A stretch of 64,000 nucleotides of DNA from Metridium senile (Eukaryota; Cnidaria; Anthozoa; Actiniaria; Metridiidae), in NCBI GenBank assembly GCA_949775045.1, contig OX459100.1:5518136-5582135 (forward strand), read 5' to 3'. Below, piece by piece: positions 1 to 10,400 of the stretch; the stretch's first letter is position 1, and each line of letters starts with the position of its first letter. The notes beneath the pieces were generated by a model, which worked only from the letters and a program-made list of their open reading frames with translations, searched no databases and was not told where the DNA came from. The position numbers were made by a program, and so were the translations under genes.

Positions 1-1410
1 TATCGACTTCGTCATGGCAGAATAAACCCCAGAAACACTTTTATAATTATAAACAATTTATTGCACGGATCCACAGCAAAAACACTTTCCAACAAAGAAC
101 ACACCTTATTGCTCCCTCGTCTTTTTGTTCGGTTCTGGTTTCGAAAAAGATCAAGTTTAAGAGAGCTACTGCCTCGAAATTTTCAAATTGAACTCTTCTG
201 TATGTAATGAATCGATCTGATAATTACTAAATTCAATGTGATTAATAAAGATTTACTCGACGAAAAGATTGGTATTTTTACACTGGGGTCTTCGTGAAGG
301 GCGAGGCTTTTTGCGCCGGTTGTAGATTTGACCTTTTGCCACTAAACTCGACTTAATCTAAAATCGTCAATGTTTTTAAGTTAACTTAAACACGGCTTGT
401 AAAACTCTCGAAAATAAATCTTTTCATTCAATTTGTTTGTCTTTTTTCTTTGGCGTTAATTGCTTTCTCTTTTGTGTTGGAAAAACAAAAGTACATTTAA
501 CAGGCATACTGGCCAATATCGCGTCCCAATCTAACAACTATTTAAGGCCGCTATTAAAAATTCTGTTATCGATTTCATATATTTCCTTCAACACAAACGT
601 TTCTTTAAAGCTACACATTTAAAACTATTACATTTTGCTTGTAAAAGACTAGTTTTGGGGTGTTTTTCTGATAGTAAAGTTTGTAAATTGCACCTTCAAT
701 AAGCACCAATCAGTGAATGTGTGTAATTTGAAAGATTAAGTGATTTCACGGTAGAAAGGTCACGTTCAAAACAACAACAGTCTTTGAAATCTCTCGCTGA
801 TTTTAGAACATTTTGTTGGGAATAAAACTGTTTTTATCTAAGTAGCTCAATCAGAATTATTCACAGGATAGAAAAATTTCGATTTCAAGTAATACTTGAA
901 AAAAACAAAACTTAGAAAACAACTTAGAAATCGATCGTTTGAGAAATTAACTACCGTGGGAAAATAATACCGTTTGCTCATATTTAAACTTCTCTTTTTG
1001 CAGAGTCTTTCTGTTTAGTTAGAAAGGATTATATAAACCTCTTTCACAAACGATTCCGTATCATTACAGAATTGTAAACTTAAATCTAACGATTTTAATC
1101 ATCCGATGCGCTTTTTGACTATAGTAATAATAATAGTAGTCTGCAAAAACTAGAGCTATTTTTTGGCGAATATTTTGATCGAAAAAGTCTGCACAGCAGG
1201 CTATAATACCCAGGATAATAGTAATAATAATTTATGCCTTATAAAGCGCATAAATCTATTAACATATTCAAATGTGCTATAAGTATGTACAACAAATGTA
1301 TAATAATATATTATACATACAATTACAAACAACTACTTAATTATTACTCGTAAACAATAATACTTGATGAACGGAAAAAATAACTAATTATGCTGCAAGA
1401 AAGGCTTAGT
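1..1410. other. Intergenic, no gene seen
   Basis: AT-rich sequence with stop codons in all frames. The only open stretch (437-622, 61 codons) has no recognisable similarity or coding character. I see no RNA gene or clear repeat here. Confidence 0.6.
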
Positions 1411-1442
1411 CAATAAATGCGTCTTTTAAGACGCATTTATTG
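1411..1442. repeat. 32-bp near-perfect palindrome
   Basis: Two 15-base arms (CAATAAATGCGTCTT and its exact reverse complement) are separated by TT. This would form a tight hairpin or cruciform. No gene lies close enough for a terminator reading, so its role is unknown. Confidence 0.8.
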
Positions 1443-1462
1443 TAAGCAACATAAAATATTTA

Positions 1463-1770
1463 CCAACACTGAACAATAACCTCCACGTTCCGTGTTCCAT
1501 AACTGAAAAATAACCTCAATGTTCCTGGCGAAAATAATTATTATAAGCACCTTGCTATATGGCATTATAAGATGATAATACACGATGATTGCCCGGGTCA
1601 GTTTGTTCTAATAATAGTCTTAGGTACTACATATGGGCACACTGAACAGTAACCTCCATGTTCCATAGAAAATAACGTCCATGTTCCTGACGAAATTATG
1701 AACCTTGGTCATTATGACATTATAACTGAGATGATAATACCCGATGATTGGTCAGTTTGTTCTAATAATG
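1463..1770. repeat. Diverged tandem duplication, two copies
   Basis: About 1463-1610 and 1635-1768 share the same order of blocks: CACTGAACA-TAACCTCCA, a GTTCCTG-CGAAA block, a GATGATAATAC-CGATGATTG block and the ending GTCAGTTTGTTCTAATAAT. Copies differ by substitutions and small indels, so the duplication is old. No coding content is seen. Confidence 0.65.
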
Positions 1771-1939
1771 AGTTGGGCGTGGTTTTATGTTTTTGCACTT
1801 AGGCTTCCGTTGCCTGGTAACAAAAATGTCTAGCATTAATTCTTGTTATGGCTGAAGAATTGAGTGTAATAGTGATGTCAGCGGCTTGTTGACCCCTCGG
1901 TAATTCTGTGTTTATCTGAATCAATGTTTAAGGAATACC

Positions 1940-2050
1940 TAACCTGAGTTTCAGGCCCCGGGGGAGTGGAGGAGCGGAAGGGGAGTGGGATTTTAGGCCC
2001 CGGGCCGGGGGATTGGAGGAGCCTGAAACCTGAGCCCGAAACTCAGGTTA
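1940..2050. mobile_element. Short inverted-repeat element with TAACCTGAG ends
   Basis: It begins TAACCTGAGTTTCAGGC and ends with the inverted form GAAACTCAGGTTA. The interior is GC- and purine-rich (CCCCGGG, GGAGGAG). The same termini bound the 788-bp element at 16372-17159, so this looks like a deleted relative. No target duplication is visible because the right end abuts the ATC microsatellite. Confidence 0.6.
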
Positions 2051-2293
2051 TCATCATCATCATCATCAACAATATCATTATCATCATTAACAACATCATC
2101 ACTATCATCATCATAATAATAATAATAATGAGCATCATTATCATCATCACCATTATGATCATCAACAACATCATCATCACTATCATCCTCAACACGATCA
2201 TCATCTGATTAATCATCATCACAATAATCATTATCACAATCATCACCACCATAATCGTAACAATCATCATAATAGCCATCATCATCATTGACG
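2051..2293. repeat. ATC/AAT microsatellite
   Basis: Imperfect (ATC)n mixed with AAT and AAC triplets. Open frames on both strands here are translations of the repeat (Ile or Met runs) and are not genes. Confidence 0.9.
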
Positions 2294-3959
2294 CGGTAGA
2301 TCAATTCAAGACGGCAATCGATTCAGTATTAAAAGGAATACATCTGAACAAACAAGCAAATGATTAACTTAAAACACAATCTTACAAAATTTCAGACACC
2401 TAGATTATTTGTTTCATGATCAGTTTAACCACATAATCCCTTCCCGTCGTGGAGGACTTGCAGTCTGGGCTGTATAATTGAACAGTTTGATGTTTTCGAA
2501 GACAATATACTCTAGTTATCAGTGACAAACGGCGCACTGATAGATAGATAAGCCTAGATATGCTGTAAAAAATATTCAAATTCCAAGCCAAGCACGGAAA
2601 AAAATACCGCTAAACAGTAGAAAACACATTTAAATTTACTCCGAATCGAGATTATCCCTGTGCAAATACGCCTTTTGTCAGATTGTACAGCGGTGCTAGA
2701 AAACATGAAACTGGAGTATTTCGAACTTTAGAGAAGTGTGATCTTTTTCTATTCTTTGATGTTAACCCTGAAAAGTTAGACTGCGAACAGTCCCTTTTTT
2801 CCCCCCTCCAGATTCCGAGGAAAACGAGAGAGAAATGAGCATTTTTTATTAAAGTTGAAATTTTCTGAATCCGGAGGGAAAAGTAGTGACTGAAAAGTGT
2901 ACTCATTTTTATCTTACTGCATGCACTAAAACACTGTCGATCTATTATTATTTGTTATCTTTTAAGTCTTTATTAGTTTTAAGACAAAATAGCGAACAGA
3001 AGCTTGGACTAATTTGCATGGGCATCATTGTTTATGATTACAAAATACAAACAATAGATTTGAATTGTATTGTATTATATTGTATCGGAATGAAAAAGCA
3101 TGTTTAAAATGATATAGATCTGTTTAAAGACGCTATCGATAAGTATAAACAGATGTGGATACAATTTCTAGACATTTCAAAATAGATTTGACGATATGGG
3201 TTACCCTCTAAGTGAATTTCGATTTAGAAATGAATCGAGCATTTAAATGGTTGACAATCGAATAATTAATCGCCAACATTGATGGAATTCAGCTGTGGAA
3301 TGTGTTTTGTTTGGATTAAAAATGCACGAATTGATAAACAAATATGATGCTTACCGGGTGCTTATTAAGAACCTGAAGTTTGTGGATAATTTCGAAGGAT
3401 AATTTCGAAGGAATTTTATCACGTAAATTGCTCAACATCGCGAAAATTCCGAGCTTTTGACTGGAATTTAATGTATATTTAATGCATGCAAAAGTGAATT
3501 TGCGTGAATTTGAACACTTTGAACAAACAAAAATAAACAAACATACTAAAAGGCCCTAACACAAAGATTTCTATTTCAAAAAAGTCACTTTCTTCGATTC
3601 CAAAGCATTATTTTATCAATCAAAAGTCAATAATCCAGCGTACATGAATAAATGCCTAAATTGTTGAACTTTTACAAACTTTTCGCGTTACCTTCAAGAC
3701 CTTTGAAATTACCAAGCGAAGCGTAAATAAACACCGCAGGATTATAACAATACTCTTGATAAAATACCTATAACTTTAAAGTTTTGTGAACGCCTTGCAA
3801 GTAGATTGATACAAGATTGACCCAGAAACTCATTTGAGTTTCTGATTGTTCGCAAGTTCTCCTCTTGAAAAGTTTCTTTGGAAAAATGTCGACTGTTCAT
3901 TTGGAATAAAGTATAATATTGTAGTCTAGAGTTTCGTTAGATTGTGAGCAGTAATTTCC
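2294..3959. other. Intergenic, no gene seen
   Basis: Only short open frames (under 90 codons) without recognisable similarity, and no clear repeats or RNA genes. It lies downstream of the light-chain gene, so its 3' UTR must be within the upper part, but no AATAAA is obvious on the minus strand just below 3960. Confidence 0.55.
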
Positions 3960-4394
3960 TTAGTTTGACATTACCATACTGATGAGCTTCTCGTATTCGA
4001 TAGTCCCATGGTTGTCGCCTAAAGCCACGATAGTATCGGCATCGTCTTGACTTAGAGTATCACCAAGACTCACGAGTAAGTTGCGGAGTTCAGCGGCGCT
4101 TACCGTCCCGTCTTGATCCTTGTCGAAAGCGCGGAGGCCTTCGATGAATTCCGGCATTCCGACTTTCGGCTTTTTGTCGAAAGCGACGTAGAGAGTCAAG
4201 AACGAGTCGAAACCAACGGGGTTTTTTCCAAGGTCTTTTTCCATCTTCTGGATGTCTTCCATCATTGGGTTGAGGCCCACGGCTCGTAGTACGTTCTTAA
4301 CGGTTTTTGGAGGGACGGTACCGCGTCCTTCGAGATCGAACAGCGAAAAAGCATCTCTTAGTTCAGAGATTTGATCGTCGGAGAGTCCTGACAT
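3960..4394 (-). CDS. Myosin essential light chain-like EF-hand protein
   Basis: A complete intronless frame of 144 residues with ATG at 4394 and stop at 3960. Length and pattern fit the myosin essential light chain (MYL6-type) family: an N-terminal EF-hand region (residues about 8-40) with a degenerate loop, a central linker, and the family-typical FIEGLRAFDK stretch at 83-92 followed by LRNLLVSLGD at 103-112. Essential light chains bind the first IQ motif of the myosin heavy-chain neck and stiffen the lever arm in the cytoplasm. The third EF-hand loop, D91 to E102 (DKDQDGTVSAAE), has canonical ligands at positions 1, 3, 5 and 12, whereas vertebrate light chains usually have a degenerate loop here, so calcium binding is possible. 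Calmodulin or troponin C are less likely because the other loops are degenerate. Lack of introns contrasts with several neighbours. Cellular role is inferred from family only. Confidence 0.82.
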   Translation of the reverse strand: MSGLSDDQISELRDAFSLFDLEGRGTVPPKTVKNVLRAVGLNPMMEDIQKMEKDLGKNPVGFDSFLTLYVAFDKKPKVGMPEFIEGLRAFDKDQDGTVSAAELRNLLVSLGDTLSQDDADTIVALGDNHGTIEYEKLISMVMSN

Positions 4395-4827
4395 GATGTA
4401 TAGAGTGAAGAGTGAAGAGTAAGCTTGCTTGAAGGTTTTGCTGGTTTACAACTTCACTGAAGGCGCTGTCCCGTAAAGATATTAACATAACAATAGGTGA
4501 CTCAGTAATCTGCTTCATGCTGCGCAGGAAACGATCCTAGGACCGCACTGTCAATCACTGGACACTTTCCCGCAAAAAAAATCAGCTGATGTGTTGCGTG
4601 ACAGAGCGGTGTTTTTAGAAAAGTAAAAATAGTTTTCCCCACAGCCGTGTTAAGCCTCGCCACGCAAAGGAAGGGATTAAAACACAAAATAGAATAGAAA
4701 AGTAAGTAAATAGTTATTGGTCCGAGTTGTAGGCCGAAAGAAAGAGAAGTGGAGAGAGAAGAGAACGAAAGGGAACAGCAAGAAAGAGGGGAGGAGAGGA
4801 GACAGGAGAAAACAAAGAAGAGACGAA

Positions 4828-5460
4828 AAGACAAGACAAGAAAAGACAAGACAAGAAAAGACAAGAAAAGACAAGACAAGAAAAGACAAGACAAGAAAAG
4901 AAAAGACAAGACAAGAAAAGACAAGAAAAGACAAGAGAAGAGAAGAGACGAAAGGAGGAGAGGAGAGGAGAGGAGACGAAAGGAGGAGAGGAGAGGAGAC
5001 GAAAGGAGGAGAGGAGAGGAGAGGAGAGGAGAGGAGAGGAGAGGAGAGGAGAGGAGAGGAGAGGAGAGGAGAGGAGAGGAGAGGAGAGGAGAGGAGAGGA
5101 GAGGAGAGGAGAGGAGAGGAGAGGAGAGGAGAGGAGAGGAGAGGAGAGGAGAGGAGAGGAGAGGAGAGGAGAGGAGAGGAGAGGAGAGGAGAGGAGAGGA
5201 GAGGAGAGGAGAGGAGAGGAGAGGAGAGGAGAGGAGAGGAGAGGAGAGGAGAGGAGAGGAGAGGAGAGGAGAGGAGAGGAGAGGAGAGGAGAGGAGAGGA
5301 GAGGAGAGGAGAGGAGAGGAGAGGAGAGGAGAGGAGAGGAGAGGAGAGGAGAGGAGAGGAGAGGAGAGGAGACGTACGAGACGAGACGAGACGAGACGAG
5401 ACGAGACGAGACGAGACGAGACGAGACGAGACGAGACAAGACAAGACAAGACAAGACAAG
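4828..5460. repeat. Compound pentanucleotide satellite: AAGAC, GGAGA, ACGAG, ACAAG
   Basis: Consecutive 5-bp repeat blocks run in order: AAGAC variants (about 4828-4932), a transition zone with three GAGACGAAAGG interruptions, an uninterrupted GGAGA array of roughly 70 units (about 5008-5371), ACGAG (5371-5433) and ACAAG (to 5460). The plus strand is nearly pure purine apart from the C in the outer blocks. Because the unit has no stop codon, five long frames appear across it on both strands; they are artefacts. The core is a mirror-type homopurine tract able in principle to adopt triplex structure. Confidence 0.95.
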
Positions 5461-6420
5461 AGTCGAAAATGGGACCCAGACAAAAAATTTAAAAAAAAAT
5501 TAATGGAATTTATGGAAAAGGAAAATAATATTATAGGAAAGAGATAACAAAAACAAAAGTAAGTAGAATAGCTTTTTCGTTTATTTCGTCTAGTCTTGAA
5601 TAGATTTTCAAAAACTCATTAATAATTCATGAGAAATTTTCAAAAGAAATCGTAACCGTGACGAGTGTTTTAACTGAAGATATAGATTCACCCTAATTTA
5701 CATAAACTTTAACCTTAATTTTCTCTAATAAACTTTCATAAATCCTTGATTTTGTTTTACAAAAACACAAAATATAGGTTGGTTTTTGAAGTCGTTCAAT
5801 AAACTCGCAGATCGTGTTTTATCAGGTTTAAAACCATAAAACACTCCTGCTCGTTTGTTAAACATTACATAGTGCTTTTTAAAATAATAATAATAATTAA
5901 ATATTATTAAATAAACTTAAATAACAAAAAAAAGGGGCTTTGTAGTGCAATTAATATTATGCACAATTACTATTTTTGCTGATTTGGTTGCGTTTTGCAT
6001 TTGTTCGTGAATAGCGCTTTCCACAGATGACGTCACGATGATGCATTATGGGATTGAAATGCGGACAAGCCAAGCCTAAAATACATTTTAATATGCTGCA
6101 ACAATGTTTTTTTTTGTCTTGTTGTTTCTAATTCATGGAAAAACTATGGTTCTTCGACTGATATTGATCTTCTTTTCCTTGTTATCGAAGCCTTTTTTAC
6201 AAAGTTTGTCCGCAATTCTATCCCACAAGGCTTTGCAATATCTATTTTTAGAAACCGTGAACAATGCTATTCTGATCCAATTTAAACGTAACGCATTTAT
6301 AAAAACGGCCTTTTAAATAAACTTTCTAAAATAAAATAATAACAGTTAAAAAGATTGATTCTCAAACTTATTAATAATTCATAAGGTAATCAGTCAACCA
6401 GGTGTCTCGAATTAGATCAC
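5461..6420. other. Intergenic, no gene seen
   Basis: AT-rich DNA. An open frame at 6104-6316 (70 codons) is hydrophobic but resembles no known protein. A TGACGTCA palindrome occurs at about 6027-6034. No other structure is supported. Confidence 0.5.
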
Positions 6421-6497
6421 ATGATGAACTTTGAAATCATTTCAAAGTCCGCTCCAAAGTACTTTGAAATCATTTCAAAGTCCGCTCCAAAGTACTT
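6421..6497. repeat. Short tandem duplication
   Basis: The block CTTTGAAATCATTTCAAAG followed by TCCGCTCCAAAGTA occurs twice in tandem. Each block contains a small inverted repeat (CTTTGAAAT / ATTTCAAAG). Confidence 0.75.
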
Positions 6498-6597
6498 AAA
6501 GATTCAATAAAGACACTAGATGGATAAAATTCATTTAAATTAATAACAAATAAGACGACACTTTCGTATCAAATTGAGTTCGTCCCGTTCTCAGTCA

Positions 6598-6783
6598 GAC
6601 GACTTGTCCGCTATAAGACGTTTTGTCCGTCATAAGACGATTTTTCCGTCATAAGACGATTTGTCCGTCATAAGACGATTTTTCCGTCATAAGACGATTT
6701 GTCCGTCATAAGACGATTTATCCGTCATAAGACGATTTATCCGTCATAAGACGATTTGTCCGTCATAAGACGATTGGTCCGTT
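6598..6783. repeat. 19-bp minisatellite, about nine units
   Basis: The unit CCGTCATAAGACGATTTGT is repeated head to tail with G/T variation near its end and one diverged copy at the left. Units are directly adjacent with no spacers, so this is not a CRISPR array. Confidence 0.9.
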
Positions 6784-6875
6784 TTTAAGCTTTCCAAAAC
6801 CGAAAAGACTTTGATTTACCTAATGAAATATTTCAATGTTCATTTAATTACTGTCACCTATAATTCTCTATTTTA

Positions 6876-6907
6876 CTCCGACGAAGGGCTAAAGCTCGAA
6901 ACGTCAG
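6876..6907 (+). other. Hammerhead-like retroelement motif (degenerate)
   Basis: The string CCGACGA, then AGGGCT-AA-AGCTC, then GAAACGTC has the layout of a hammerhead core: CUGANGA, a short stem II (GGGCT/AGCTC), then GAAA. Such motifs are known from Penelope-like retroelements. Here the first core box reads CCGACGA, one change from CTGACGA, so cleavage would be expected to be lost. No retroelement coding sequence is attached. This is pattern recognition only. Confidence 0.3.
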
Positions 6908-7056
6908 TAAAGCAGTTACGTTACAGTTCTAACGGTGTAAAAACAAATTGCATTATATTACCTATATTACCTTATATTACCTACAATTGTTATTTTGATT
7001 GAGATGGGAGAAAAATCTTTACAATCTGGTGAAATTGTATTCCGTGCATATTACCA

Positions 7057-7364
7057 ATATAACTTAGGGGGCTTTCATATATTAGTGTATGGGGGGATGG
7101 GGGGAGGGGGGAGTCAATAATATTGAGGGGGTGAGGTTACGTTATTTTCGGAAGCTATGTAGGGGGGGGGGGGGGGTTGTTTTCAATTGTATGCTATATG
7201 GGTTTAGTAAAAATTGGATAAAATATAGGGGGGAAGGGGTATGATATTTTCGCCAACCAGGAAGGGGGTTAGGTAATATTTGGAAAAGACAACAGGTTAT
7301 TTTGCCGACCCCCTCCCCCTCCCTATACACTAATCAATGAAAGCCCCCTTATCGAAGTTATATT
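7057..7364. mobile_element. Inverted-repeat element (MITE-like), AATATAACTT ends
   Basis: The left end AATATAACTT, then AGGGGGCTTTCAT and TTAGTGTAT, is mirrored at the right as ATACACTAAT, ATGAAAGCCCCCTTAT and AAGTTATATT. The interior is rich in G runs, including about 16 G at 7160-7176. There is no transposase. A shorter sequence with GCCCCCC-TAAACACTAAGCCCCCTTA near 41811-41845 looks like a fragment of the same family. Confidence 0.75.
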
Positions 7365-7417
7365 GTACTAATAATCCTTTTTTTCAAGAAATCAATATTG
7401 TAGTGTAATTATACGCT

Positions 7418-10400
7418 TCATACATTCCTTGCCTTCCTTGCTTCCTCGTCACTTATGAACGGCAAGATTTTCAGTAGTTCACCAATTCCATCTCTGAGAC
7501 TGACAGTTGCTTGGAAACCCAAGCTGCGAATCTTTTCATATGATACCTCGTAGTTCCTCTTATCCATATCCTCGCCATTGCTCGTCTTCGTTATAGTACA
7601 GCCTGGCACCATGTTCTCAATCATCCCAGCAACGTCGGCCTTCGACATGTTCATGTTCTCGTCGCCAACGTTGAACACTTTGCCTTCCATGAGTTTGTAA
7701 TTCTCCAAGGCGAACGCGAACGCATTGGCCGCGTCTTTGACGTGCAGGAAGGTGCGCCGGAACTCTCCTTGGTAGAGGTCGAAGTGCTTGACTGTGATAG
7801 CTTTATGAGTGAGGTCGTTCACGAGTAGATCAAGCCTTAGACGGGAAGATACTCCAAAGACAGTCGCGAGTCGCAAGCTTACGCCTCCTCCAGTTGCTCT
7901 CACGGCTTTCTCCCCAGCAGCTTTAGAGCTACCGTACAACGACAGTGGGCATATCGGGGTATCTTCTGTACATAAGCCGTTGGGAATAGCCCCGTAGCAG
8001 GATCCTGTAGACGCGTAGACCAACGCTTGTCCCGGATGTAAGCATTTGACGACATTCATCGTACCTTGCTCGTTAACTTCTCGGGCTACATCCGGGTCCT
8101 TCTCACATGCAGGATAGCCAACAATAGCCGCTAGATGGATAACCGCGTCACACTTTGAAACTTGCTGTTTTAAGTGATTCACGTCCAAGATGTCGCCTTG
8201 GATGATCTTGAGACGACTGTTTAGAGAATGGGAAATAAGACCGCTGACACCCCACAGTAACTTATCGTAGACGATGACGTCATAGCCTTGGCTGAGGAGA
8301 ATGGGTACTAGTGAAGTGCCTAGGTAACCTGCCCCTCCTGTTACTAGGACGCGTGGGTAGCGATCTGGGCCCGAGCGCAGGGCTTGCTTGATACCATTGG
8401 TTGTAGTTTCTTTGATTTCATTGTGACTGTTATTGTTACGCTTTTTTAAAACTGTGGCTTCGTGATTGGCCTGAAAATAACAGCAATGACAATTTAAAAA
8501 CGGCTGATTAAATTATTAGTGACTACTTAACTACAATGTAAAGGAGGGATTTCACAGCAGCCGTGTTTGTGGTTAAAACCCCCGGGGCTCCCTTAAAAAT
8601 GACCCTAAAAGGTACGCATAAATTAACTCAGATACTCTGACCCTAAAAGGTACGGTGCCCTTAAAAATGACCTTTAAAGGTACGCATAAATTAACTCAGA
8701 TAAACATGAGGTGGCACTTAATGCTCGCTACTAGACATAGTAAGAAAAAATTAATTAATCAAATGTCACAAGAAACAACATGAGTGGGCGCTAAATGCTC
8801 GCTACTAGACATAGTAAGAAAAAATTAATCAATTAAATTTCACAAGACACAACATGAGGTGGCACTAAATGCTCGCTACTAGAAATTATAAGAAAAAATA
8901 AATTAATTAAATGTCACAAGACACAACATGAGTGGGCTCTAAATGCCTACTAGACATAGTAAGAATAAATAAATAAATTAAAATTTTACATGATACAGCA
9001 TGAGTGGGCGCTTAATGCTCATTAATAGCATTAATTGTGAATATCAATTTCATAATTCTTGTTCCATTATACAAATAAAAATTGAAATTTCCACTTTTGA
9101 AAACAACTGAATACAGAAGCATTTATCACTTGGTATAGCGGTAATCTCATTTTTATGTTGACAATGTTAAGAGGGGGGGGGGGGGGGGGGGGTCCGAATC
9201 CCATTTCCCAGTTTATATTTTGACCAAATCCCAGTCATAAATCACATAATCCCATCAGTTTTGCTCAAGTTTTCAATCCCATTCCCATTTTCTATTGTTC
9301 TTTTATTTGTGAATCCCAGTCCAAGTGCATGCAATCCCATTTTTCCAGTCAAAATTAAGACCAGCTGCCATTTTACCCCTTCAGGACCCTCTGTTAGGTT
9401 AATAATAATAAAAGTCGATGAACCATTCCACATGAGACATTGAAATAATGAAAATTTTAAAACATTAAAAAGCATGCTCCAAAAAGAGAGTTAACTAATT
9501 AAGGTAATCTCAATGTGATTTAACTGTAACATTATCTAATCTATGTGACATTTACCAAGCAAAATAGCCAATTTGCTTAGTTTTGATCTACTGAATTTAA
9601 ACATTGTAATGTCCACAACATTAATTTTTGTGTTATGTCTGTAGTGTAAACTTTTCATTGATGAAAAAATAATAAATGAAATAGATTGCATATAAATAGA
9701 ACAGCTATAAAATATAACTACAGTCCGTTCAAGGAATTGTTCCTATAACTTTCTGGGATCGTTTTGGATTCACAGCAATTATAACTTGAAATGTAGGATA
9801 TTAAACAAAGTGGTTGTTTTAGTTGTTATGTCTGTAACAACATTTTAAATACAATACAATACAATACTTTTATTGCTCATTCGTATATTTTTATATTAGA
9901 TTTTTATATTATAATATTAAAGATTGAAGCACTCTGGAAATCTTACCAAATATATAAAATGGCCTTGGGGTGTAATCTCTGTAACAGTGGAATGACCCCT
10001 ATATCAATAAAGGGCTAATAATTTGGCTCATGTTAAAGTAATGAAACAATATCTATAGATCTCTCCCAAGTTTCTAATCTGGAAATCTTACCAAATATGC
10101 TATCTTTGACATGACTGTATGAATCTCTTGCAGGTTAGTGATACTTAGAACAAACGTTTAGCTGTCTTTTATTCTGATATAGGCTGCCAACTAAATGGGG
10201 GACAAAGAATGTTGGCTATATTTAATCAAACTCTTAAATAATTCATAAGCCTTTAATCCAATCAGTTGGACCAATTTGGTATATATTAATACTGATGTAA
10301 GAAAATAAAATTATTATAGCATTGTCATTTCACCATAACAACAACTTTTGAAAGTTTGAGAAACACAGATTAAATTTATTAAGTTTTTATAATTCCCTAC

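Noticed and set aside
4502..5547. Five overlapping frames of 246-315 codons on both strands
   Set aside because: They are translations of the stop-free GGAGA satellite (Ser/Leu/Pro or Arg/Gly/Glu runs), with no domain outside the repeat.
6598..6783. Regular 19-bp repeats reminiscent of CRISPR
   Set aside because: Units are contiguous with no unique spacers, and the genome is eukaryotic.
7418..8470. Bacterial contamination as the source of the epimerase
   Set aside because: The exon has a proper acceptor, two in-phase upstream exons and flanking animal-type repeats in the same contig.
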